Source: GWF2-30-66 sp042576225 (GTDB lineage Bacteria > Babelota > Babeliae > Babelales > Vermiphilaceae). Taken from it: a stretch of DNA of 27,742 bases. The position numbers were made by a program, and so were the translations under genes. The stretch covers positions 1 through 27,742 of the forward strand of contig JBHPCA010000018.1 of the NCBI GenBank assembly GCA_042576225.1, written 5' to 3'. Positions within the stretch are counted from its first letter, which is position 1. Each line of letters begins with the position of its first letter. Positions 1 through 7,740 of the stretch are shown one piece after another. The notes under the pieces were generated by a model. The model was given only the letters and a program-made list of their open reading frames with translations, was not told the origin of the DNA and made no database searches.

Positions 1-447
1 TATGCTCGAATCAAACAGCTGCATGAGATGGATTGTTCGAAATTTAGCGCAGAAGATATGTATATTTTTGTTAAGTTAAGAAACAAGGAAACGAAAAAAT
101 TACTCGGTTTTACCACATTCTTGATAAAACCAGAATATCCACAAAACAGTGTTAAAGATATGAGCATAGGAGTCATACCGGAGGCACAAGGGCGTGGGCT
201 TGGGAAGCTTTTAATAAGTTCGATTTTCAAGATTATTCCAACAGTGAAACGTATTTTTCTCTTTACTCGTGTCACAAACGATAATGCAATAGGAGCCTAT
301 AAAGCCTGGGGCTTTACTAAAGATCTGCATCCTATACAAGATCCAAACTTTATGTTTAAAAAGGAGCATTGGGAAAGTTTAGAATATAAAGTAGAAAATT
401 CTGATAAGTTACAAAAAACAGTAGAGCAATTTAATTCAGTGGATTAG
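1..447 (+). CDS. GNAT-family N-acetyltransferase, 5'-truncated by the window edge
   Basis: The frame is open from base 1, so the gene probably begins upstream of the window; the first internal ATG is at 28. GNAT enzymes move an acetyl group from acetyl-CoA to an amine. The acetyl-CoA pyrophosphate-binding motif A is visible as VIPEAQGRGLGKLL, with the Q/R-x-x-G-x-G/A signature, and is followed by a motif-B-like segment (NDNAIGAYKAWGF) typical of the fold. The substrate cannot be told: it could be a ribosomal-protein, antibiotic or small-molecule acetyltransferase. The 3' end overlaps the 3' end of the convergent priA gene by 17 bp (431-447). Family call is good; specificity unknown. Confidence 0.8.
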   Translation, partial: YARIKQLHEMDCSKFSAEDMYIFVKLRNKETKKLLGFTTFLIKPEYPQNSVKDMSIGVIPEAQGRGLGKLLISSIFKIIPTVKRIFLFTRVTNDNAIGAYKAWGFTKDLHPIQDPNFMFKKEHWESLEYKVENSDKLQKTVEQFNSVD

Positions 448-2425
448 GGGTGAAGAAGATCCTGCTGGAATATCTTGATGTGTCGATTGAGGCAAATAGG
501 GCGCCGATAAGTTTCGTATTAGTGCCTTTGAGGTATATTTTCCTGATATACGTGTTTTTAATTTTTGAAACAGGTGGCTGAGCGGGGCCCAATACATCAA
601 TGGCAAGGTTGTTTTTTTTGCATACTTGCGATAGTGTTATGACTAAAATTTGGGATTCTTTTTCTATGTGACTTTCATTGGTGTTTTTTAGCTCTATTTC
701 CACAAGGCGCTTGTATGGCGGGTAGCCTAAAAGTTTACGATTTTCTATTTCATTGGCGTAAAATTTTAAATAATCGATTTCGTTGAGGTAATCAAATACT
801 TTGTGTATGTCCATGGCCTGAACTATGACTTCACTTTTTTCATGGTTTCGCCCAGCACGTCCGGCGACTTGAATTAATTGTTGAAGTGTTGTTTCTGTTG
901 CATTAAAAATGGGAAAGTGCAAGTTTAAATCAGCCCATAAGACGCCAACCAATGTAACCCGAGGAAAGTGAAAGCCTTTTGAGATTGTTTGGGTTCCTAC
1001 CAAGATGTCTATACACCCGGCTTCAAAGTCACTCATCGTCTCTTGCCATAATTTCTTTTTGGTGGTCGTGTCTAAATCTGCTCTGCCAATACGGGCGTAG
1101 GGAAATATTTTTTCAAGAATGGTGACTACCTGTTGGGTGCCGATTCCCTTTTTTAAAAATTCTTTTTTCTTGCAATCAGGGCAAACTTTTGGTTGCTCAA
1201 TCGCATACTGGCAATAATGGCAGTGTAATGTGTTATTTTTGTGTAATGTGAGGCTTACAGAGCAGTTAGGGCAGGTGGGTATAAAGCTGCAACTTTTGCA
1301 TTGCACAAAGAAGCTATAACCTCGTCTATTTAGAAAGATAATAATCTGTTCTCTTTTTGCTAATCTATCACTAATTGAATCTTCAAGTTTTTGGCTTATC
1401 CAAAAGTTGCGCCGTACTTTTTTGTCCCCCAAAAATACAGTTTTGATCTGAGGGAAATTGCCAGAGAATCTTTTTTTCAGCTGGAAGAAATGCCAGTTCT
1501 TAGTTTTTACGTTATACAGCGAAGAAAGTGATGGGGTGGCCGAGCCCATAAGTATTGGAATTTTGTTCTCATGCGCACGCATTATAGCTGCGTCTTTAGA
1601 GTTTATTTTGGGGTGTTTTTTCTCTTGGTACCCAGACTCATGTTCTTCATCAATGATAATTAGCCCTAAATTAGCAATGGGGAGTAAAACTGGGATGTGT
1701 ACCCCGATTATGAGCAGGGGGGCTTCAGGTTTTTTAACCAGATGTTCCCAGGCCAGTTTTTTATTTTTTACAGTAGTGGCTGAATGAAAAGTGTGAATCA
1801 AAATTTCATCTGGCAGCTGATTGCGCATTATTTTTTCAAATTGTATGGCAAGTGTTACCTCAGGAAGCAGTAAAATAACAGATTTGTTTTGCGCTATAGC
1901 AGTGATTATTAAATTTTTATACACTTCTGTTTTTCCAGAACCGGTAACTCCATGCAGTACCGTGGGGTAATATTCGCCCATTTTTACTTTTTGAGACAAA
2001 AAATCGACAACTTTTTGTTGTTCTTGAGTGAGCGTAACACGCTTTGTTTCTGGTAGGGCTTGGGTCTGGGCAGGCAACTCTTGTCTCGATGACTTGAGTG
2101 GTTTATCTAAAAACCCTCTCATTCGTTTTAAAAAGTGTAGGCTATTGATTTGGTAGTAGTGGCTTAACTTTTTGATAAACCCGTTATAATGGATATCTTT
2201 GGGAAATGGTTCAATAGATTTTGCAGCTTTTATGGTGAAATTTTCTTTCGTATCTAATGTGAGCAGCTGTTGCAAAACAAGCGCAGAAGATTCTTTATTT
2301 CTTATTGGAACACGGACAATTTTGCCAACTAGCGTATTGCTATCAGTGTTATGTTTCCATTCATCAGGAACTTTGTATGTGAGTGCTTTTTGAAATCCTT
2401 TAAGGAGCCTAACTTTTATGTACAT
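431..2425 (-). CDS. priA: Primosomal protein N' (PriA), replication-restart helicase
   Basis: A 664-residue superfamily 2 helicase that reloads the replisome at stalled forks. Walker A GVTGSGKT lies at residues 159-166 and the Walker B DEEH at 259-262. The helicase motif GSATPS is near 294, and the C-lobe carries VGTQTISKGFHFP followed by QVAGRAGR. Eight cysteines (376/379, 385/388, 402/405, 415/418) form the two zinc sites typical of PriA. The N-terminal fork-binding region is short and divergent. The segment that reads GTRSALFTPF in E. coli PriA reads GVHIPVLLPI here, and the aromatic-rich loop after DEEH lacks the usual RYHARD-like sequence. The total is about 70 residues shorter than E. 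coli PriA. Start ATG at 2425. Identity is firm. Confidence 0.96.
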   Translation of the reverse strand: MYIKVRLLKGFQKALTYKVPDEWKHNTDSNTLVGKIVRVPIRNKESSALVLQQLLTLDTKENFTIKAAKSIEPFPKDIHYNGFIKKLSHYYQINSLHFLKRMRGFLDKPLKSSRQELPAQTQALPETKRVTLTQEQQKVVDFLSQKVKMGEYYPTVLHGVTGSGKTEVYKNLIITAIAQNKSVILLLPEVTLAIQFEKIMRNQLPDEILIHTFHSATTVKNKKLAWEHLVKKPEAPLLIIGVHIPVLLPIANLGLIIIDEEHESGYQEKKHPKINSKDAAIMRAHENKIPILMGSATPSLSSLYNVKTKNWHFFQLKKRFSGNFPQIKTVFLGDKKVRRNFWISQKLEDSISDRLAKREQIIIFLNRRGYSFFVQCKSCSFIPTCPNCSVSLTLHKNNTLHCHYCQYAIEQPKVCPDCKKKEFLKKGIGTQQVVTILEKIFPYARIGRADLDTTTKKKLWQETMSDFEAGCIDILVGTQTISKGFHFPRVTLVGVLWADLNLHFPIFNATETTLQQLIQVAGRAGRNHEKSEVIVQAMDIHKVFDYLNEIDYLKFYANEIENRKLLGYPPYKRLVEIELKNTNESHIEKESQILVITLSQVCKKNNLAIDVLGPAQPPVSKIKNTYIRKIYLKGTNTKLIGALFASIDTSRYSSRIFFTPNPLN

Positions 2426-2501
2426 GGGAACTAGTATACCTGGGATATGCTATATTTTCCATGGAAAACTTGCAAAGTTCTATGATGGCCAAAAGGTAAA
2501 T

Positions 2502-2798
2502 TTACTTTTTAAGTAATAAAAGAATAGGTACAAATACGATTACCCCAAAAAATAAAGCCTGAGTTAAATGACTAAGAGCCTCACCCTTAGGGCTATAAGC
2601 TCCACCATTTATTAGTGTTCTTTTTACTTTTTTGTTGAATTTTCTTCTTTCAGATTTGTATTCTTTTTTTTCTAGTTTTTTGCATGTTTTTTTACTGTTA
2701 TTTTTCACAGGTTTTTTTTTCATGCAGAAAGATGAGCCTGTAAAAGATACTAATAGTGTTATTGCCAAAAGTGTGATTTTTTTCTTAAAATTTGCCAT
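2502..2798 (-). CDS. Small exported or membrane protein of unknown function
   Basis: A 98-residue lysine-rich protein that I do not recognise. I chose the ATG at 2798 because it is preceded by GGAGG with a 5-nt spacer; the in-frame ATG 12 bp upstream contains that Shine-Dalgarno itself and is unlikely to be the start. The N-terminus (FKKKITLLAITLLVSFTGSSF) has the form of a signal peptide or first membrane segment. A basic middle (KKKPVKNNSKKTCKK) follows, and the C-terminus is hydrophobic (FFGVIVFVPILLLLKK). It could be a two-span membrane protein or an exported basic peptide with a membrane anchor. It is flanked by priA and the divergent polA, with no operon partner. Confidence 0.65.
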   Translation of the reverse strand: MANFKKKITLLAITLLVSFTGSSFCMKKKPVKNNSKKTCKKLEKKEYKSERRKFNKKVKRTLINGGAYSPKGEALSHLTQALFFGVIVFVPILLLLKK

Positions 2799-3042
2799 TT
2801 TTTCCTCCATTAAATGGTTTAAGGTATTAGTTAAATTTAGCGTAATTTTACGTTGACAAGTTTATGTTAAATTATGAGCATTCTTTTGTATTAAAGTGCC
2901 AAAATTAAGGTTTTTTGTCAAGTAGTTTAGCTAATATTGGGAAGGGTTTATGGGGGGTGTTTTTAAGGGTTTTGGCTTTTTGGGCTAATTGGTGGTAGTT
3001 TAATTAAAAATTGCGTGTAAATATCTTTAAGAGAGAGATCCT

Positions 3043-5793
3043 ATGGTGAAAAAGAGAAAATTTGACCCTGAAAAGACGATATTTTTGATAGATGGTTCTT
3101 CGTTTTTATATAGAGCCTATTATGGTGTGAGGCCGCTTCATACAAGTAAAGGGGAGCCGGTTCAGGCGGTATACAGCTTCTGCAGGATGATACGAAAGTT
3201 GATAAGTAAATTTGGTGCCAAATATATTGCTCTGGTATGGGATAGCAAGGGTAAAACGACGCGTCATGAGATGTATGAAGCGTATAAGGCGACCAGGCAA
3301 GCTGCACCGAGTGATATCTTTGATCAAAAAGAAAGAATTTTAGATATTGCAGACAAAGTTGGTTTGTTGCAGGTGGCCCAAAAAGGGATAGAAGCTGATG
3401 ATATAATTTTTTCTATAGCCAAAGATTATCGCAAAAAGGGGTACAATATAGTTTTGGTCACTCTAGATAAAGATTTTGGGCAAATGCTTGATGCGCAGAC
3501 GTTTATGTACGACTCTTTTAGAGATGTTTTGATAGATGTGCCTAAGTTTGAAGAGAAAATGGGCTTTGAGGTTGCAAAGTTGCCGTTTTATTTTGCTTTG
3601 TTGGGTGATGCTTCAGATAATATTCCTGGGGTCAGAGGCATCGGTAAAAAGGGTGCGCTTGAGCTTGTGAATCAGTTTGATTCGCTTGAGGACGTGTATG
3701 AAAATCTTGACAAGGTTCCAAGGCCGAGGGCAAGAAAGGCGTTAGAGGCAAGTAAAAAAGAGGCGTTTTTAAGTCGAAAGTTGTTTTTGCTGCAGTATGT
3801 GAAAACTGATCTAAAAAAACAGGATTTTATTTTTGATCCCAAGCATTGGGTGAATGCAAGAAAAATTTTTCAGGAGCTGGAATTTAAAAGCCTCTTGAAA
3901 GAGATTGATAAAGACAAACAGTTAAGTGCGGTTGTGGTAAAGCAAAAGATGGAGAAGTTACGTAAGTATGATTTTGTATGTGTGACGAGCGAGAAAGAAT
4001 TAAAAGAGCTTTGCTATAAGCTTAAGAACTGTAAGGCTTTTGCGTGTGATACAGAAACTGATGGCTTGAGGCCATTGGATTCTAATTGTTTGGGAATTTC
4101 TGTTTGTATGAAAGCAGGTAAATCTTTTTATATTCCGTTTGGGCATAAGTGGGATACTGCTGAAATTAGTCATGAGCAGTTGACTAAAGAGCAAGTAATA
4201 AACTATTTGGGACCAATTTTTGAAGACAAAAAAATAGGCAAGTATTTGCATCATGCAAAGTTTGACATGCTTGTATTGTACAATATGGGAATAGAGCTTA
4301 AAGGGTTGGAGTTTGATACTTTAATCGCAGCGCGATTAGTTTCTGAAAGTTGGCAGCGAAATGGTCTTAAAAAATTATCTATAAAATACTTTGATGAACC
4401 GATGCTTACGTTTGATGAGGTGGTCAAGGCAAATAAGTATAAAGATTTTTCTTATGTGCCTCCAGAACTTGCAACACTTTATGCGGCAGCGGATGCACAT
4501 CAGACACTTAAGCTTACCAAAGTTCTGAAGAAAGAGCTCAAGCAAAAAAAGATGCAAAAAGTGTTTGATGAAATAGAACTTCCATTGATAGAAATTTTAT
4601 ATGAGATGGAAAAAGTTGGCATATATGTTGATGCTAGTAAGTTGAAAAAATTAGGCAAAAAAATAGCAAAAGAGTTATTAACCATAGAGCAAAAAATAAC
4701 CGGTGTTGTTGGAATAAAATATGCGGGGATAAACTTAAACTCACCAAAACAGGTTCAAGAACTACTGTTTGATCATCTAAAACTTCCTACACAAAAAAGG
4801 AGTGCAAAAGGGACGGGATACTCAACTGATCAGGAAGTGTTAAGTAAGTTGGCCAAAATACATCCTGTGCCGGGTTTGATTTTGAAGTATCGTGAGTTAA
4901 GTAAACTCAGAAACACCTATGTAGATGCTTTGCCGGAGTATATAAATCCAAAAACAGGAAGAATACACACAACATTTAACCAGACAGATGTTGCCACCGG
5001 AAGATTGTCCAGCTCAGATCCTAATTTGCAAAACATACCGGCAGACTCATCTTTGTATGGCATGCAAATTAGGCAAGCGTTTATGCCTAAAAAGGGAAAT
5101 GTGTTTCTATCTGCTGACTACTCGCAGATAGAGTTGCGAGTTTTGGCACACCTTTCTGGCGATAAAAACTTGATTAATGCGTTTTTAGAAGATAGAGATA
5201 TCCACGCAGAAACGGCCTCCAGATTGTTTGATACGACGTTTGACAAGGTTACCCATGAGCAAAGGCAGATTGGCAAGCGTATTAACTTTAGTATTTTATA
5301 TGGAATGACCCCCTATGGGCTATCAAGAGATTTGGGGATCAGTCTCTCAGAAGCAAAAAAATATATAGATAAATATTTTGCCCAATACCCTAAAGTTTCT
5401 CAATGGATGGAGGATACGGTTGAGGAAACCAAGAAAAATGGCTATGTGACGACTTTTTGGTCAAGAAGACGATATATTCCAGGCATTTATGAGAAAAACA
5501 AGAATCTTTATGAGCTAGCAAGAAGGGTGGCTGTTAATACAAGAGCCCAAGGAACTGCCGCAGAGATCATGAAAAAGGGCATGATAGATTGGGTCCATGC
5601 CATAGCAAAAAAGAAGTTAAGTGCCGAGATTTTATTGCAAATACATGATGAATTGCTTATAACTGTACCAAAAAAACAGCTTAAAGAAGTAGAAGAACTT
5701 ACCCAAAAAGTCCTAGAGAGCGTTGTAGACTGGAAGGTTTCGCTTAAGGTGACGACCCGATCTGGCGCTTCTTGGAAAGATGTAACTAAGTGA
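3043..5793 (+). CDS. polA: DNA polymerase I with all three domains
   Basis: A 916-residue family A polymerase for primer removal and gap filling. Residues 1 to about 300 are a 5'-3' exonuclease (IFLIDGSSFLYRAYY, GIEADDII, LLGDASDNIPGVRGIGKKGA). The 3'-5' proofreading domain looks intact: DTE at 336-338, HHAKFDM and the YAAADA segment keep the metal-binding acids, unlike the decayed exonuclease of many bacterial Pol I proteins. Polymerase motif A (SADYSQIELR, Asp692), motif B (RQIGKRINFSILYG, 741-754, with Phe749 at the sugar-discrimination position) and motif C (QIHDE, 866-870) are complete. ATG start follows an AGAGAGAG purine run. A palindromic repeat begins 2 bp after the stop codon. The length matches the family. 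Confidence 0.98.
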   Translation: MVKKRKFDPEKTIFLIDGSSFLYRAYYGVRPLHTSKGEPVQAVYSFCRMIRKLISKFGAKYIALVWDSKGKTTRHEMYEAYKATRQAAPSDIFDQKERILDIADKVGLLQVAQKGIEADDIIFSIAKDYRKKGYNIVLVTLDKDFGQMLDAQTFMYDSFRDVLIDVPKFEEKMGFEVAKLPFYFALLGDASDNIPGVRGIGKKGALELVNQFDSLEDVYENLDKVPRPRARKALEASKKEAFLSRKLFLLQYVKTDLKKQDFIFDPKHWVNARKIFQELEFKSLLKEIDKDKQLSAVVVKQKMEKLRKYDFVCVTSEKELKELCYKLKNCKAFACDTETDGLRPLDSNCLGISVCMKAGKSFYIPFGHKWDTAEISHEQLTKEQVINYLGPIFEDKKIGKYLHHAKFDMLVLYNMGIELKGLEFDTLIAARLVSESWQRNGLKKLSIKYFDEPMLTFDEVVKANKYKDFSYVPPELATLYAAADAHQTLKLTKVLKKELKQKKMQKVFDEIELPLIEILYEMEKVGIYVDASKLKKLGKKIAKELLTIEQKITGVVGIKYAGINLNSPKQVQELLFDHLKLPTQKRSAKGTGYSTDQEVLSKLAKIHPVPGLILKYRELSKLRNTYVDALPEYINPKTGRIHTTFNQTDVATGRLSSSDPNLQNIPADSSLYGMQIRQAFMPKKGNVFLSADYSQIELRVLAHLSGDKNLINAFLEDRDIHAETASRLFDTTFDKVTHEQRQIGKRINFSILYGMTPYGLSRDLGISLSEAKKYIDKYFAQYPKVSQWMEDTVEETKKNGYVTTFWSRRRYIPGIYEKNKNLYELARRVAVNTRAQGTAAEIMKKGMIDWVHAIAKKKLSAEILLQIHDELLITVPKKQLKEVEELTQKVLESVVDWKVSLKVTTRSGASWKDVTK

Positions 5794-5794
5794 G

Positions 5795-5847
5795 GCCAGT
5801 TTAGTTTATCCTGAGTAAGCGATTTATCGTCGTTTCGAAGGGCATCT
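5795..5847 (-). repeat. Interspersed repeat copy just after polA
   Basis: Bases 5795-5815 are the exact reverse complement of 16410-16430 (21 bp). The similarity continues loosely to the GAAGGGC at 5836-5842, which matches the inverted GCCCTTCGA at 16397-16405. The intervening segment differs, so the two copies have diverged or were deleted differently. It lies 2 bp beyond the polA stop and may form part of its 3' untranslated region. Confidence 0.7.
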
Positions 5848-5901
5848 AAACATATTTCTAACTTTAATTTAAGATCAAATGAGCAATATTTTCAAAATTT
5901 C

Positions 5902-5929
5902 TTGACTATTTTGTAATATGTGCCATAAT
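5902..5929 (+). promoter_or_regulatory. Sigma70-type promoter ahead of the structured spacer block
   Basis: TTGACT (5902-5907) and CATAAT (5924-5929) are separated by 16 bp; shifting the -10 by one gives a 17-bp spacer with ATAATT. Transcription would start near 5936, just before the hairpins at 5944-5977. Because rpmA has its own good promoter further down, this one most simply serves a separate transcript. Confidence 0.5.
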
Positions 5930-5936
5930 TATATTG

Positions 5937-6110
5937 AGTTATAGGCAATAAATTTGCCAGGCCAAGTCTCAACTTGGATTAGATTTGAATATAAGTGTTG
6001 TGGTTGGAGATGGAGGTTTTTCTATCTTTTCATTGTAAGGGCTTCTTGCTTTTACAATTTATTGTGGGAAATGGGGTTTTTCTCCTCTCCTCCACCGAAA
6101 TATAAGCGAA
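5937..6110 (+). ncRNA. Candidate structured non-coding RNA (6S-like rod or palindromic element)
   Basis: The block starts with two perfect hairpins, GGCAA/TTGCC (5944-5958) and CCAAGT/ACTTGG (5962-5977). Next comes a long self-complementary segment (about 5996-6098). Its outer G-rich arm (GGTTGGAGATGGAG) pairs imperfectly with CTCCTCTCCTCCACC, leaving internal loops. Its tip is an 11-bp hairpin, ATTGTAAGGGC with GCTTTTACAAT. An internal bubble of about 16 by 23 nt separates the outer stem from the tip, which recalls 6S RNA, though no sequence signature proves that. An 8-bp direct repeat AATATAAG (5988-5995 and 6099-6106) flanks the rod, so a MITE-like insertion is the alternative. No coding frame of interest covers it. 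Strand is taken from the upstream promoter. Confidence 0.45.
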
Positions 6111-6133
6111 ATATCAAGAATATGTAACAAAAT

Positions 6134-6162
6134 TTGACTTTTTTGCTTATATGTAAGATAAT
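6134..6162 (+). promoter_or_regulatory. Sigma70-type promoter of rpmA
   Basis: TTGACT (6134-6139) and GATAAT (6157-6162) are separated by 17 bp, close to consensus. Transcription would begin near 6169, giving rpmA a leader of roughly 75 nt. Confidence 0.6.
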
Positions 6163-6245
6163 ATCTGTGAAAGGTTATATAAATTTTCGGGGAAACATTT
6201 CTTTGTAACCGATTTTCAATTTATTAATGATTTAAAAGGGTAAAC

Positions 6246-6503
6246 ATGGCAACGAGTAAATCTGGTGGTTCGACGTCGAATGGTCGTGAGAGTCAAAGTA
6301 AAAGACTGGGCGTTAAATTGTTTGAAGGACAAAAGGTTTTTGGTGGAGAAATAATTGTGCGCCAAAGAGGGACGAAATATCATCCTGGAAAAGGCGTATC
6401 AAGAGGCGGAGATGATACATTATTCGTGACAAAGGTTGGAGTTCTTAAGTTTCATTATGGGCCAAAAGGGCGTAAGTATATCTCAGTTCTTCCGATTTCC
6501 TAG
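6246..6503 (+). CDS. rpmA: 50S ribosomal protein bL27
   Basis: At 85 residues it has the normal family length. The conserved body is clear: GGSTSNGRESQSKRLGVK near the N-terminus, then IIVRQRGTKYHPGKGVSRGGDDTLF. bL27 sits beside the peptidyl-transferase centre, where its N-terminal tail helps position tRNA. The tail here begins MATSKSGGS rather than the common MAHKKGGGS, so the usual His-Lys pair is replaced. The ATG at 6246 follows an AAAAGGG ribosome-binding site. rplU (bL21), which usually precedes rpmA, is not next to it, and the gene appears to be transcribed alone from the promoter at 6134. Confidence 0.96.
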   Translation: MATSKSGGSTSNGRESQSKRLGVKLFEGQKVFGGEIIVRQRGTKYHPGKGVSRGGDDTLFVTKVGVLKFHYGPKGRKYISVLPIS

Positions 6504-6563
6504 GTAAGATCTAAATATTAAAAATCAGTTGATTTATTAATGAAAAATTGTTAATTAGTTATT

Positions 6564-6569
6564 TATAAT
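6564..6569 (+). promoter_or_regulatory. Possible -10 element upstream of secF
   Basis: A perfect TATAAT lies about 70 bp before the secF start. No convincing -35 is present at 16-18 bp (TTGTTA at 6548 is too close), so this is only a candidate. Confidence 0.3.
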
Positions 6570-6636
6570 AAGAGTAATATGTTAAGTATCTATAAAAATT
6601 TGAAAATTTTTAAATATAATCGTACTGGGGAGTGTT

Positions 6637-7521
6637 ATGTTTAATTTTCTAAAATATCGTTATTTTTGTTTAACTCTTTCGGTTGTTGTGATTTTTTCTA
6701 TTGTAGGGTTGTTTGTATACAAGTTGCAAACGAAGGGTCAGGCGTTTAATTATAGTGTAGATTTTCAGGGTGGAACACAGATTTTGCTGAAGTTCAAAAA
6801 GCCTGTAAAGTCTTCAAAAATATTGAACATTTTAGAGAAAAAAGGTTTTGCTGGAGCGGCAACTCGTGAGTTTTCAGGCAATGAAGTTTCTGTTCGTGTG
6901 AAAGAGTACGCAAAAAATGTAAACCAACTTTCTTCAAAAATAATTGGCTATATAAAGGCAGAGTTTCCCGACAATAGTGCTGAAGTTTTGCAAAGTGATG
7001 CGATTGGTCCAGGTATTGGGAAAGAAATTCGCTGGAAGTCTATTCGTACGGTTTTAATAGCTTTGCTTCTTATGCTTTTATACATAGCATTTAGGTTTTG
7101 GTCATTTAGTTTTGCATTTGGTTCCGTTGCTGCGTTATTGCATGACGCATTGATGATGCTTGGTGTGTTCATGATATTTAATATGGAGATATCGGTCGGC
7201 ACGATTGCGGCTATTTTGGCTGTCTTGGGATATTCGATAAACGATACGATTGTGATATTCTCAAGAATAAGATCCAATATGAAATCAATGAGCGGTGCGC
7301 CTATAGTTGATATAGTTAATACGAGTCTTAACCAAACGTTAAAGCGAACATTGCTAACAAGTTTCTCTACATTGCTCGCTGTGGGTGCGATGTTCTTTTT
7401 AGGGGGAGAAGCTTTAAGAGAATTTTCACTTGCTTTGATAGTAGGAATATTTTTTGGTACTTATTCATCAATTTATATTGCAAGTCCTGTTATGATTATG
7501 CTTCATAAAGAAAAAGAATAA
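6637..7521 (+). CDS. secF: Protein translocase subunit SecF
   Basis: A 294-residue inner-membrane protein that, with SecD, uses the proton-motive force to assist Sec export. TM1 spans about residues 12-30. The first periplasmic domain opens with YSVDFQGGTQILLKF, the SecD/SecF hallmark. Five more membrane segments follow, containing LGYSINDTIVIFSRIR and the NTSLNQTLKRTLLTS segment that identifies SecF. ATG follows GGGGAG. secD and yajC, usually immediately upstream, are absent; the neighbours are rpmA and rho. The length fits SecF alone rather than a SecDF fusion, so secD must lie elsewhere if the pair functions. Confidence 0.95.
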   Translation: MFNFLKYRYFCLTLSVVVIFSIVGLFVYKLQTKGQAFNYSVDFQGGTQILLKFKKPVKSSKILNILEKKGFAGAATREFSGNEVSVRVKEYAKNVNQLSSKIIGYIKAEFPDNSAEVLQSDAIGPGIGKEIRWKSIRTVLIALLLMLLYIAFRFWSFSFAFGSVAALLHDALMMLGVFMIFNMEISVGTIAAILAVLGYSINDTIVIFSRIRSNMKSMSGAPIVDIVNTSLNQTLKRTLLTSFSTLLAVGAMFFLGGEALREFSLALIVGIFFGTYSSIYIASPVMIMLHKEKE

Positions 7522-7740
7522 TTGTCAAAATATTTTAAAATTTTAATGTACATGTATTTGCTCTTAATAATAATTGATTTTGATTATTTGTCGGGTGTAC
7601 GGTGATTAATCATGAGGGTAAGTTATGTCTGACGGGGGGTAAGTAGTAATTCATAGATTTTTGCAAATGTAAAATATATGCGTTCCTCAGATAAGGATTT
7701 TTATGTTTTTAAAATTGTTAATTAGTAATAGGAGGTTTTT

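Noticed and set aside
1458..1787. Forward 109-codon frame within priA, with similar frames inside rho, secF, tsaD and alaS
   Set aside because: These lie opposite conserved, intact coding sequences and show no motif or ribosome-binding site.
2853..2875. TTGACA at 2853-2858 as a promoter for polA
   Set aside because: No -10 element occurs at 16-18 bp; TTAAAT and AATTAT lie too close.
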